Below, one piece after another: positions 28,789 to 37,103 of a stretch of DNA of 37,418 nucleotides; the first letter of the stretch is position 1, and the number at the start of each line of letters is the position of its first letter. The translations under genes and the position numbers were made by a program. Source of the DNA: Hyphomicrobiales bacterium (lineage in GTDB: Bacteria > Pseudomonadota > Alphaproteobacteria > Rhizobiales > Rhizobiaceae); NCBI GenBank assembly GCA_900469475.1, contig UBXG01000029.1, positions 1 to 37,418 on the forward strand, written 5' to 3'. The notes below the pieces were generated by a model that saw only the letters and a program-made list of their open reading frames with translations, did not search any database and was not told where the DNA came from.

Positions 28789-30510
28789 ATGTCGATCATC
28801 CACGCACTCGGCGCAAATAGCGGTCGCCTCATCAGAATCACCTTTGGTCCTGGGGGCCGCGAGCGCCCGCCGGTGCGCGCGACGGGCCAGGCGAAACTTG
28901 CCAAAGCGCGCATCATGATGCTCGCGGGTGGGCTGCTCGTCTGCTATGTGGCGATCTTCGCCAGGCTTACCTATTTCGACATGGAGCCGAGGACCGACAC
29001 CTCGGCGATTCCTCCGGATCGTGTCAGCGCCGCGCGTCCCGATATCGTCGACAGAAACGGCGAATTGCTTGCAACGGACATCCGCACCGTGTCGATGTTT
29101 GCCGAGCCCAACCGTGTAATCGATCCGGACGAGGCAGTGGAAAAAATCGCCTCGATCTTTCCCGATATCGACCGCAAATCCCTTTATAAGAAGCTTGCCG
29201 ATCGCCGCTCGCATTTTGCCTGGCTGCGCCGGCAGCTGACGCCGAAGGAACAGAGCGAAATCCTGGCGCTCGGCATTCCGGCGATCGGATTTCGGCCTGA
29301 GGTCAAGCGCTTCTATCCGGGCGGGCGAACCGCTGCCCATATTCTCGGCTATGTCGATATCGACAACCACGGCGTCGCCGGCATGGAGAAATATCTCGAC
29401 ATGCAGGGCCTGTCGGATCTCGCATCGACGGGCCTGACGAGCCGCGACCAACTGGAGCCCGTGCGGCTTTCGATCGACCTGCGCGTTCAGAACATCGTCC
29501 ACGACGTGGTGTCGGATGCGATCGGCCGCTACCAGAGTCAGGCGGCCGGCGCCGTCATTCTCGACATCCACACCGGCGAAGTCCTGGCCATGGCCTCGGC
29601 ACCCGACTTCGATCCGAACGATCCGCAGACTGATGTCAAAGGCTGGCTGAACCGCATGTCGAACGGCACCGACGAGATGGGATCGGTTTTCAAGACCTTC
29701 TCGATCGCGATGGCCATCGATACCGGCACGGTCAAGCTGACGGACACCTTCGATGCCAGCTCTCCCCTGCACTACGGCGGCTTCACCATCCATGACGACC
29801 GCGACGTGCCGCGGCGTGTCCTGTCGATCCCGGAAATCTTCCGTTATTCGTCCAACATCGGCACGGCCAAGATGATGGACAAGGTGGGCATGACCATCCA
29901 GAAGAGCTATCTGACCCGCTTCGGACTGCTGTCGAAAATGCAGACGGAACTGCCTGAGGTGAAAGCGCCGAGCCAGCCAAAAGTTTGGAAGAAGCTCAAC
30001 TCCATAACCATTGCCTTTGGCCACGGCGTCGCCACGACACCGATGCAGACTGCCGTTGCCGGCGCAGCCCTCATCGACGGCGGCAAGCTGATCGAGCCGT
30101 CCTTTCTTCCGCGCACGCAGGAGGAGGCGGAGAAGACCGAAACGATGGTCGTCAAGAAAAGCACCAGCGATACGATCCGTTACCTCTTCCGGCTGAATGG
30201 CGAACAGGGCACGGGCCGAGCGGCCGACGTTCCCGGCTATCATGTCGGCGGGAAGACCGGTACCGCAAACAAGGTCATTCACGGCGTCTATTCGCACAAG
30301 CTCAGTTTCAATTCATTCCTCGCGGCATTCCCCATGGATAACCCGAAATACGTGGTGCTGGCCTTCATCGACCAGCCGTTGACGGGTGTGCACAACCTGA
30401 ATCTTGCTGCCGAAACGGCAGCTCCCATGGTTCACGATATCATTGCCCACGCCGCGCCGCTGCTCGGTGTCGAGCCGGATTTCGGATCGAATTTGCTGGC
30501 CGCATATTAA
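28789..30510 (+). CDS. FtsI-like class B penicillin-binding protein (peptidoglycan transpeptidase)
   Basis: A 573-residue protein from the ATG at 28789; a TTG at 28738 would add 17 residues, and neither has a strong ribosome-binding site. A short cytoplasmic arm precedes one membrane helix (IMMLAGGLLVCYVAIFARL, about 42-60). The dimerisation domain has RPDIVDRNGELLATDI and a PGGRTAAHILGYVDIDNHGVAGMEKYLD block. The transpeptidase domain has the three catalytic motifs: SVFK (299-302), SSN (354-356) and KTG (489-491, in GGKTGTANK). It should cross-link septal peptidoglycan in the periplasm. FtsI is normally encoded in the chromosomal dcw cluster, so a plasmid copy is unusual but has precedent in rhizobia. 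It is followed by the parS-containing region. Confidence 0.93.
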   Translation: MSIIHALGANSGRLIRITFGPGGRERPPVRATGQAKLAKARIMMLAGGLLVCYVAIFARLTYFDMEPRTDTSAIPPDRVSAARPDIVDRNGELLATDIRTVSMFAEPNRVIDPDEAVEKIASIFPDIDRKSLYKKLADRRSHFAWLRRQLTPKEQSEILALGIPAIGFRPEVKRFYPGGRTAAHILGYVDIDNHGVAGMEKYLDMQGLSDLASTGLTSRDQLEPVRLSIDLRVQNIVHDVVSDAIGRYQSQAAGAVILDIHTGEVLAMASAPDFDPNDPQTDVKGWLNRMSNGTDEMGSVFKTFSIAMAIDTGTVKLTDTFDASSPLHYGGFTIHDDRDVPRRVLSIPEIFRYSSNIGTAKMMDKVGMTIQKSYLTRFGLLSKMQTELPEVKAPSQPKVWKKLNSITIAFGHGVATTPMQTAVAGAALIDGGKLIEPSFLPRTQEEAEKTETMVVKKSTSDTIRYLFRLNGEQGTGRAADVPGYHVGGKTGTANKVIHGVYSHKLSFNSFLAAFPMDNPKYVVLAFIDQPLTGVHNLNLAAETAAPMVHDIIAHAAPLLGVEPDFGSNLLAAY

Positions 30511-30707
30511 GGATCACGCTCGCTCTGAAGCGTCGCGGCGGCTGCGACGACGGACGCCGCTACAGCTGCAGCCACGCGGGATAAAATGGCGACCCACCCG
30601 CATGAGCCAGCCTGCCGTTTATCTTCCCGCCGAAATCCTCCTGGCAAGACTGACCAGGTTTCTGCTCCGCCGCAGAGCGCCCCAATGCTAGGAATCCCGT
30701 ACAATCA

Positions 30708-30731
30708 AAACCCTGACAGCTGTCAGGGTTT
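30708..30731. promoter_or_regulatory. parS-like partition site 1
   Basis: A perfect 24-base palindrome with the core CCCTGACAGCTGTCAGGG. The same 18-base core occurs at 30840-30857 and at 33965-33982 beside repB. In repABC plasmids such palindromes are bound by RepB (ParB-like) and act as the centromere. It is over 3 kb from repB, beyond the FtsI and HIT genes. Confidence 0.8.
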
Positions 30732-30838
30732 GCGGTCCAAGCTTATTGATAGGCAGCATGACATATGTTGTCTTCCGACCCGTCGCCTTACGCAGGGTAA
30801 ATCTTTCCATACCGCCTCCCACATACGCCTATTGGAAA

Positions 30839-30858
30839 ACCCTGACAGCTGTCAGGGT
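30839..30858. promoter_or_regulatory. parS-like partition site 2
   Basis: A perfect 20-base palindrome, ACCCTGACAGCTGTCAGGGT, sharing the 18-base core of site 1 and centred about 129 bases from it. Likely bound by the RepB encoded at 33977-35011. Confidence 0.8.
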
Positions 30859-31147
30859 ATTGTTGTGAGCGCGGAAACCAGACAGAACTTATTCCGAAGC
30901 CGGCTCAAGCGACCTTGAGGTGCCGAACGCCAGAGAACTTCACAGCATATCGTTATCGCCATCTATTTCCTCGGTGTAATCTGCCGGGCGCCAAGCAAGA
31001 TTTGCAAATGGAGTGGACCATACTGTCTGCCCCTTCATTCAGACCAATAAATGGGGTCGGCTCATGCTCACCGGATTCCACACCGCTTTTGCGCTAGGCG
31101 CGGGGTAAAAATAGCCGGCGAACAATCGCAGGAACAGGAGAGCCGAA

Positions 31148-31645
31148 ATGAGGCCCACTTCACAGTTTTTCATCGCTGAAACCGACGGATGGGTTGTAAG
31201 TCATCGCGCGAACTCTGCCCTCCCCGGCTATCTTGTCGTTGCCTCGAAGAGATCTGCAGATGATCTGTCAGACTTATCCGATGACGATTTGCGCGAAATC
31301 GGTCCGTTGTTGGCGCTGTTTCAAGCTGCCCTGAAGGAGGAGCTCCGCGTTCCGCGCGTCTATATCGGGCGCTATGGTCACAGCTCCGGACTCGCTTTTC
31401 ATTTCCATATCATTCCTATCTATGAGTGGGTCGAGAAACTGTTCTGGCGAGACGCCCGATATCGGCTCCTCGGGCAATTTACGGAAGGGGAGGAGGAAAG
31501 CGAAACGGACGGCGCCGAACTAACCCTGTTCGTCTGGCGGGAGTTCTGCGAACGTGCGCTGCCGCCTCCTATCGAAGGACCGACCGTTTCCGAAGCAATC
31601 GACCGTCTGCGCAAGACAATACGTCTCCGTTTGCAGGCTATCTGA
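31148..31645 (+). CDS. HIT-family protein
   Basis: A 165-residue protein with AGGAG eight bases before the ATG. It carries FHFHIIPIYEW at about residues 85-95, an H-x-H-x-x-P histidine-triad motif, after VYIGRYGHSSGLA, where HIT proteins place the strand before the catalytic loop. The N-terminus is TSQFFIAETDGWVVSHRANSALPGYLVV, typical of Ap4A hydrolase-like members (GYLVVAxKR). HIT proteins are nucleotide hydrolases or transferases. The second histidine in the loop is present but the third is not clearly placed, so activity is uncertain. It stands alone between the parS sites and the small secreted gene. Confidence 0.75.
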   Translation: MRPTSQFFIAETDGWVVSHRANSALPGYLVVASKRSADDLSDLSDDDLREIGPLLALFQAALKEELRVPRVYIGRYGHSSGLAFHFHIIPIYEWVEKLFWRDARYRLLGQFTEGEEESETDGAELTLFVWREFCERALPPPIEGPTVSEAIDRLRKTIRLRLQAI

Positions 31646-32211
31646 AAGATGTTGCTGATCGACAATTTGCTTGACTATTCCCTCCCCTGCCTTGCTATAC
31701 ATCACAAACAAGCGGAATGCCTCGTTGTTCATACCCGAATTCGTCACTGTCTAACTGCCGGATTTTTCAACGAAAATCTCTAATCCTGAAGCTATATGGG
31801 CGTTAGCTTCCATAAGCGATACCGGGTTGACTGAACTTTTTAGCGACGGCGCGAATGTGCACCTACTAGCGCCGATTTCGTTTTCAGTAGAGAAGAAAAT
31901 AAGTCTCTGAGCGAGTAATCCGAGCGCACTTATTCGTGGTTCCATTCCCACATTCGTGCCATGACCGTTCCAATGACTCGATCTCGCTGGAATAATGATG
32001 AGACACAATGCACTGCGTATTGTCGATTAAACCGGGATCTAATCTCTGAAGCTCAATTCTACCCCCTTTTTAAAATTCGTCGAGCGAGTTGCTGCCGCTA
32101 AAGTTCATTACAAAATCGTAAGGGTGCTATTCATTTTCGGTTAAGCCTTAATCGGTCATCAAAGTCATGCGTAAACACGCAGCATCACCCCCAATGCTTA
32201 TGAGGTTTCAC
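31646..32211. other. AT-rich non-coding stretch upstream of the small secreted protein
   Basis: This 566-base stretch has a lower GC content than the neighbours. A minus-strand frame at 31751-32008 encodes 85 residues without a ribosome-binding site or recognisable family and is not called. The promoter of the small secreted protein probably lies in its last part. Nothing else is recognised. Confidence 0.4.
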
Positions 32212-32382
32212 ATGAAAAGCCTGCTTCTCTCCACTGCCATCGCCCTGGCTTCGGTCGTTGCCGTCAGCGCTCCCTCCCAGGCCGCTCCATTTCATCGTCA
32301 TCACCACAATTGCTTTGTGAAGACCGTAAAGCATAGGGTTCATGGCCATTGGGTGGTTCGCAAGGAGCGCATCTGCCATTAA
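32212..32382 (+). CDS. Small secreted His-rich protein, 56 aa
   Basis: The ATG at 32212 has GAGG about seven bases upstream. The first 22 residues (MKSLLLSTAIALASVVAVSAPS) form a clear Sec signal peptide with an AQAA-like cleavage region (SQAAPF). The mature part, about 33 residues, is HRHHHNCFVKTVKHRVHGHWVVRKERICH: eight histidines, many basic residues and two cysteines that could pair in the periplasm. Small proteins with this pattern (a CxxKT, RxHGH-VV-R-CH motif) are seen in rhizobia, but no function is known. The histidines suggest metal binding, which is only a guess. It ends just before a strong hairpin. Confidence 0.7.
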   Translation: MKSLLLSTAIALASVVAVSAPSQAAPFHRHHHNCFVKTVKHRVHGHWVVRKERICH

Positions 32383-32393
32383 CCCAACGCGCG

Positions 32394-32427
32394 GCTTTGG
32401 CCGTCGGCAAGGTTCGATGGCCAAAGC
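32394..32427. terminator. Hairpin between the small secreted gene and repC
   Basis: GCTTTGGCC (32394-32402) and GGCCAAAGC (32419-32427) make a perfect 9-bp stem with a 16-base loop, just past the stop of the small gene and before the convergent stop of repC. There is no T run, so it may be a weak or bidirectional terminator. Confidence 0.5.
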
Positions 32428-32566
32428 TGAATGGCTTGCCGCAGCCATATCGCTTGCGAGAATGTATATCCTGCGGCCTCTTTGCTGTGTTGATCCGAAG
32501 GCTCATTCCGATCGTGTACCGTTGGTGTCTCGGAACCAGCGCATCTCAGCAAGCCGATCTGATATG

Positions 32567-33790
32567 TCATGAAACTTCTAATACGATATCGCCGTACCCC
32601 GCGTTTGTGCGAAGCAACGCCATAAGTACCGGACCAAGTGAAAATTCGCCGCGTTTTGCCTTGCCTGCAAGATCGCGTAGATAGGCACCGGCTGAGTTGA
32701 TATGCCCTGATCGCTCGAGAATGCAGGCCATCGTCACGGCGGCATTTTCCGGCCCCATCGTCTCGCAAGCCTGCTGATAGGCCGAGGGCGTGACACCGAG
32801 CATCGATCGCACCACGATGGCTGCAGACATGAGATCTCGCCAATTGCTGATCACGCCTGCAGGGGCATAGGAGCTAATTTCGGGGCAAGCCTTCAGCACG
32901 AGAGCTAGCGGGAAGATGCGCATCGGCTCTTTTTGTCGCTCGTCCGCTTTCCGAGATCTTGCTTCCAACTTTGTTCTAAAGCCTGGTTCAAGTTCATTAA
33001 AGGATTCGGGATTCGAACTCTTTATGTGGCGCTCACTATGGGCATCATTGGTGCTATAATTTTCAATTTTCTGCTGTTTTTCCAGCAGGTTGATGATTTC
33101 GCCGCGTAGTAGCTCCATATCACTGAGAATAGAGGTGACCTCAGACATCGTCGGGGAGCGAGGAATGCGCGCGAGGAGGGCGCTATAGGTTTCTTCGATC
33201 CGAGGCCAGTCGCCCTCGACGCCTTCCGTGATAGCTGCCGCAATCAGTTTACGGACGTCGCGCCGGCAAATTGTCAGGCTCTCTTTGGCCCGCCGAAAAG
33301 CGATCCGATCTGCCACGACCTGTTGAGCCATGATTGCAAGTTCTTCGGCGCGCAACAACAGTGGTGAGATATCGAAGCCGAATGCGTTTTCGATCTCGCC
33401 TGTTCGGCCTTTTCTCGCATAGCGCTTGCCATTGGCGCTATCCTTGCGAACGATCAGGCCAGCCTCGACGAGAAATGCCAGATGCCTGCGAAGCGTGGCG
33501 CCTGCAATGCCATGGGCTCGCAAGGTCAATTGCGTATTGGATGGAAAGACGATGAGCTTGGCGTCCTGACGAAGCTCATTGTCGGGATAGAAACTCAGCA
33601 ACGCGTCGAGCACCGCCAAGCTGCGATCTTGTAGACCGAGCTTTTCTCGTGCTTCGGATATGTCTCGAAAGACTTTCCATTTATCGGCCGTCTTGTTTGG
33701 TTCGATCGCGGACGTGGCGACCTGCCGTCTCATTAAGGCAAGCGTCATCGGCCGCCGCCCAAAGGGCGTCGTCACACTTCCGTTCTGCAT
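32567..33790 (-). CDS. repC: RepC, plasmid replication initiator
   Basis: A 407-residue RepC. The ATG at 33790 is preferred over a TTG at 33805 because AGGTG lies six bases before it. It has the family N-terminus (VTTPFGRRPMTLALMRRQ), a winged-helix-type block SNTQLTLRAHGIAGATLRRHLAFLVEAGLIVRKDSANGKRYARKG (in pieces about 80-125) that binds the origin, and a C-terminal domain with WRDLMSAAIVVRSMLGVTPSAYQQACETMGPENAAVTMACILERSG, a strongly conserved block. RepC initiates replication from an origin believed to lie inside its own gene. Its expression is limited by the counter-transcribed RNA upstream. It is the last gene of repABC. Confidence 0.95.
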   Translation of the reverse strand: MQNGSVTTPFGRRPMTLALMRRQVATSAIEPNKTADKWKVFRDISEAREKLGLQDRSLAVLDALLSFYPDNELRQDAKLIVFPSNTQLTLRAHGIAGATLRRHLAFLVEAGLIVRKDSANGKRYARKGRTGEIENAFGFDISPLLLRAEELAIMAQQVVADRIAFRRAKESLTICRRDVRKLIAAAITEGVEGDWPRIEETYSALLARIPRSPTMSEVTSILSDMELLRGEIINLLEKQQKIENYSTNDAHSERHIKSSNPESFNELEPGFRTKLEARSRKADERQKEPMRIFPLALVLKACPEISSYAPAGVISNWRDLMSAAIVVRSMLGVTPSAYQQACETMGPENAAVTMACILERSGHINSAGAYLRDLAGKAKRGEFSLGPVLMALLRTNAGYGDIVLEVS

Positions 33791-33848
33791 TTTCTTCACC
33801 TTCAAGAGGCAAAAGAAATACGATCACCAAAAACGGTGCCAAAAACTC

Positions 33849-33934
33849 TTGACTGTGATTCGGGGAAATGCGATTCTTCAGTTGCTACATTGAAGAGAAG
33901 GCTTCCACGACGGCAACGTTTGGGGGCCTTTTTT
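33849..33934 (+). ncRNA. Counter-transcribed RNA (ctRNA/IncA-type) against the repC leader, with its promoter
   Basis: On the plus strand, opposite to repABC, TTGACT (33849-33854) and GATTCT (33872-33877) are spaced by 17 bases and should start a transcript near 33884. It would end at a hairpin AAGGC (33898-33902) / GCCTT (33926-33930) followed by a T6 run to about 33934, giving an RNA of roughly 50 bases. All studied repABC plasmids carry such an antisense RNA between repB and repC that lowers RepC translation and sets incompatibility. The feature spans the promoter and the RNA. Confidence 0.8.
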
Positions 33935-33964
33935 CTTTTGCGAGTTTCCTTTCCAATCAGAAAA

Positions 33965-33982
33965 CCCTGACAGCTGTCAGGG
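33965..33982. promoter_or_regulatory. parS-like partition site 3, at the end of repB
   Basis: CCCTGACAGCTGTCAGGG, an 18-base perfect palindrome identical to the core of sites 1 and 2. It overlaps the last codons of repB and lies just upstream of the repB-repC intergenic region. Confidence 0.82.
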
Positions 33983-35011
33983 GTTGCGTTTGTCTCTGAA
34001 ACGAGTGAAGCGCTCGACAAGATCGGGCAACTCCTCCTCGATAAATCTCACGAATTCCGTACCCAATTTGCCCTCGGCAGAAATTCGAACTTCCCGAGGG
34101 GAGGTCATGAACACACCCAACCTAGTTCCGGATGTATCGGAAATCGCTATTTGCGTGTTGCGCGGCTCAGACGGAGGCTTGATTGCCTTCAGCGCCACCT
34201 GAAAGCGCTGGTCCGAGGTTTCATTGGCCCTGTTTGCATCCAAGAGAGCGGCGCGCACCACATCAAGAGCATTCGAGGCTGCGGATATGGCCTTCGCCAG
34301 ATCCAGCCAACGCGGTCGGCCAATCTTCGGAGCCCTGCCGATCGCTTCAATGATATCTGCCGGAATTGCGCGATAGACACTCCGCATTCGCGCAAGTTCC
34401 GCATCCTCAATCGAGAGAGCCGCATAGATGTGGCGCGCCTTGATGCCCGCATCATCCATGCGCGAGGCAAACAAAGCGCGTTCGATCCATGTCAGGTCCT
34501 GCCGGCTGGCATTCTCGATGCCCTGCGCCAGAACGAGATCGAGATCGGAAATCTCGACTTCTATTGCACGGACGGTGCGACCAAGCTCTAGAGCAGCCCG
34601 CCATCTGCGATGGCCGTAAACGACCTGATACCGATCGCTTGAAGAGGGGTGCCGTCGAACCTGGATCGGAACCTTTTGGCCTTCCTCCTCAATGGAACGC
34701 TTGAATCTCTCGAAATCCTGAGGATCATCGTCAGGCAGGCGATCCGGATAAGGAGAAGCATCGATCACCTGAGGATCGAGGTCCTGTATCCAGCCTTCGC
34801 CGGATTCGACAATGGCACGCAGCCGGTCACGCTCGGCGCGTATGTCGCCGATCGCCCGATGCGCGGCCCCGATCACGCCGGCACCGACACGGCCGGTTTG
34901 CGCGGGGGCAGAGGCCGGCGGCGATGAATCCGTTTTGTTTTCGCTGCTTTCCAACTCCGCTGAGAGCAGACCGAAGCTGGCGACGATGGATTTTCTCGGG
35001 CTTTTGCTCAT
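33977..35011 (-). CDS. repB: RepB, ParB-like partition protein
   Basis: A 344-residue ParB-like protein; its ATG at 35011 overlaps the repA stop (ATGA), so a longer TTG start at 35023 is rejected. The N-terminal ParB domain shows VPIQVRRHPSSSDRYQVVYGHRRWRAALELG, whose GHRRWRA block is the CTP-binding/parS-spreading signature of the family, then ENASRQDLTWIERALFASRM, with a helix-turn-helix region following (GRPRWLDLAKAIS). It binds parS and, with RepA, moves plasmid copies apart and represses the operon. A parS-like site overlaps its 3' end. Confidence 0.95.
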   Translation of the reverse strand: MSKSPRKSIVASFGLLSAELESSENKTDSSPPASAPAQTGRVGAGVIGAAHRAIGDIRAERDRLRAIVESGEGWIQDLDPQVIDASPYPDRLPDDDPQDFERFKRSIEEEGQKVPIQVRRHPSSSDRYQVVYGHRRWRAALELGRTVRAIEVEISDLDLVLAQGIENASRQDLTWIERALFASRMDDAGIKARHIYAALSIEDAELARMRSVYRAIPADIIEAIGRAPKIGRPRWLDLAKAISAASNALDVVRAALLDANRANETSDQRFQVALKAIKPPSEPRNTQIAISDTSGTRLGVFMTSPREVRISAEGKLGTEFVRFIEEELPDLVERFTRFRDKRNP

Positions 35012-36231
35012 CCACGTCCCCAACTTGCATTGATGAGTTGCACGATCGCCTCGTTGACGGCGTCGACGGCCTCACGCGCGCGCTTGTGCGTATCTCGGCC
35101 GATCTGCCCCATTTCCAGCTCGTAGAGGGAGCGCTTGGCAAGTCCGGCGGCCTCGACTGCGGTGCTCTCTATCGCCGTCGGCAACAAGACGTCGGTGCCG
35201 AAGAGATGGCGCAACATCGCAACGACCTGGGACTGCGGTGCATCGTTCGGATCGTGACGCGTTACCAGATAGCGAATGAAATCATGATCGAGCTGCGCAC
35301 CGCTTTCGTTGAGCACGCTGATCAGGTCGCCCATCATGAGCAGGAATTGGCTCATCGATGCCACGTCCAGCATGGCCGGATGTACCGTGATGATCATGCT
35401 CGTTGCGGCATAAATAGCGCTGAGGGTCAGAAATCCGAGCGACGGCGGCGTGTCGAGGATGACGATGTCGTAATCGCTTTCGACTTCGGACAGCGCTAGC
35501 TTAAGCCGCTCGAAAAAGATCACGCCGGAGCCGGATTTTTGAGCCAGGACGCGAGGGGTCTCGTGCTCATACTCCATGACCTCCAGGTTGCCTGGAATAA
35601 GGTCAATGCCGTCGAAATAGGTTTTGCGAATGATCTCGCGGATGGGACGCCTTTCGACCGCCTCATATCGAAGTGCCGCATAGATGGTTTCGTTGGCGCC
35701 GACATCGATTTCCGGCTGCGCGCCAAACATGGCCGAAAGCGATGCCTGCGGATCGAGATCGAGGGCAAGCACGCGATAGCCATGCAGCGCAAGATAATGC
35801 GCGAGATGAACGCAGGTCGTCGTCTTGGCGCTGCCACCCTTGAAGTTGGCAATCGCCATGACCTGTAGATGTTCGCCCGGTCGGCGCCGAGGCAGGAAGC
35901 GAAGCGCTTCCGTAGGCTTCTGCTTGGCAAACAGTTCCCGCAATTCGTTGATCTGGGCAAGCGTATAGACCCGGTGATTGTTCTCCAACCGGCTTGGAAC
36001 AGGACCGCGGCCTTCACTCGACATCAGCTTCAATGTCGAATCCGGGATAGACGTGAGCTTTGACACTTCATTGGTCAGGAACTGGCGTAGCATCTTCTCG
36101 GATTTCGGCGGATACATACGCGTTCTGAGCTGCTGGAGCTGACCAGACAGTACAGTTGCGTGCCGCGCGATCTTGCTGGCTGCATTTTCCTTTGAAGGAG
36201 CTATTGTCTCCGTGCGGTTCGCTATCGCCAT
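35008..36231 (-). CDS. repA: RepA, ParA-like partition ATPase
   Basis: A 407-residue ParA-type ATPase; the ATG at 36231 has GAGGG five bases upstream. The N-terminal domain (about 1-110) holds a winged-helix-type DNA-binding segment (SKLTSIPDSTLKLMSSEGRGPVPSRLENNHRVYTLAQINELR). The deviant Walker A ANFKGGSAKTTTCVHLAHYLA lies at about 130-150, then VLALDLDPQASLSAMFG and Walker B-like YDIVILDTPPSLGFL. It partitions the plasmid with RepB and represses its own promoter. It is the first gene of the repABC operon. The upstream promoter is in the GC-moderate region 36232-36520 but no clear -35/-10 was found. Confidence 0.95.
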   Translation of the reverse strand: MAIANRTETIAPSKENAASKIARHATVLSGQLQQLRTRMYPPKSEKMLRQFLTNEVSKLTSIPDSTLKLMSSEGRGPVPSRLENNHRVYTLAQINELRELFAKQKPTEALRFLPRRRPGEHLQVMAIANFKGGSAKTTTCVHLAHYLALHGYRVLALDLDPQASLSAMFGAQPEIDVGANETIYAALRYEAVERRPIREIIRKTYFDGIDLIPGNLEVMEYEHETPRVLAQKSGSGVIFFERLKLALSEVESDYDIVILDTPPSLGFLTLSAIYAATSMIITVHPAMLDVASMSQFLLMMGDLISVLNESGAQLDHDFIRYLVTRHDPNDAPQSQVVAMLRHLFGTDVLLPTAIESTAVEAAGLAKRSLYELEMGQIGRDTHKRAREAVDAVNEAIVQLINASWGRG

Positions 36232-36832
36232 TTATCCCTCTTGGCGGCCTGTCGCCGGTTTGCCGACATTTGCCCGCCAGAACATAGAACACGATTCTGT
36301 CAGGCCGTCCAGAGATTAACGGATAATGAACGGTCAGCGTGTGACAGCCAGACTTTGGCCGGGCCGTTTAACGCGCTGTCTTTCCTGCACTTTCTGCAGC
36401 CACCCGCTGGAAATAGCTGCGGATGAAGGCTTACGCTTTTGACTGCATAATGTCGTTGCCGCCGATCTGCCGATCTCTATCCGGCTAAGATTGTAACGAT
36501 TTCGACAACGGGAATCACCGAATGGGGCTGTGTGAGTCGGCTTCGTGCGGATGCTCTCACGCAGGATCTCCGGCTTTCCCTTTCAGCGATCATGGCACAA
36601 GTGCAGGCAGCGAGCATATAGCCGTTCGGCATGCCTGGAGCGTTGAGCGGATCAGGCTCTGCCGTCTTTTGTTACCCCCCGGGCGCTGTACGCCTGCCAT
36701 GGATAAAGGCTGGACAAGTTTCACATAACGGACGTCGAAATATCGGCTGTGGACGAATCACCGCCTTCCCTTGTCGAAAGTTGGATCGGCCCTAGTTTGC
36801 GAATCATTAATGATTTGTGAGGGTTAGTAACT
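36232..36832. other. Non-coding region upstream of repA
   Basis: About 600 bases without a convincing gene. It should hold the repA promoter and operator, but no consensus -35/-10 pair or repeat was identified. A plus-strand ORF at 36522-36728 has no ribosome-binding site and atypical composition and is not called. Confidence 0.4.
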
Positions 36833-36958
36833 TTGAGCTATGATTGGAGCGGCGTCAGGACACGGCGCATCAAAGCGATCAAGATGGCAGTTTCAGTGAT
36901 GATCGCAGTGGCGGTGCTGGGTATGCCGACAATGCTTTGGCTGCATGGTTCGTTTTGA
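36833..36958 (+). CDS. Possible small membrane protein, 41 aa
   Basis: A TTG at 36833 with GAGGG about ten bases upstream opens a frame of 41 residues beginning LSYDWSGVRTRRIKAIKMAV, with a hydrophobic helix MAVSVMIAVAVLGMPTMLWL at about 18-37 and a basic N-terminal side, as expected for a single-pass membrane protein with its N-terminus inside. No family is recognised. The rare start codon and short length keep this uncertain. Confidence 0.4.
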   Translation: MSYDWSGVRTRRIKAIKMAVSVMIAVAVLGMPTMLWLHGSF

Positions 36959-37103
36959 GCATCAGGGCACTCGAACCGTCCGACGACGAGGTCGGGCAGT
37001 CTCACGTTTAGCGTCTTTCGGAGAACGGGGTTGGATGCATAACCTCATTGCCGGCAACGAGAGCGATCGCTTGCATCGCAGAATGCCGATGCAAGCTAGG
37101 CCT

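Larger units (their letters stand above)
30511..31147. other. Non-coding region with two parS-like sites
   Basis: This 637-base stretch has no credible gene. It holds two parS-like palindromes (30708-30731 and 30839-30858) and, just after the FtsI stop, a hairpin CGTCGC-N7-GCGACG (30531-30549) without a T run. It probably serves partition or plasmid organisation, but nothing else was recognised. Confidence 0.5.

Noticed and set aside
28780..30297. Long open frame on the minus strand opposite the FtsI-like gene (505 codons)
   Set aside because: A mirror frame of a GC-rich gene; no ribosome-binding site and arginine/histidine-rich composition without any motif. Similar antisense frames opposite the DyP, DnaK, ClpB and cio genes are rejected for the same reason.
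31751..32008. 85-codon minus-strand frame in the AT-rich region
   Set aside because: No ribosome-binding site and no recognised family; composition is compatible with chance, although the second half looks somewhat protein-like.
30708..33982. CRISPR array from the repeated CCCTGACAGCTGTCAGGG
   Set aside because: Only three copies at irregular distances (about 130 bases and 3 kb) and all are perfect palindromes typical of parS.
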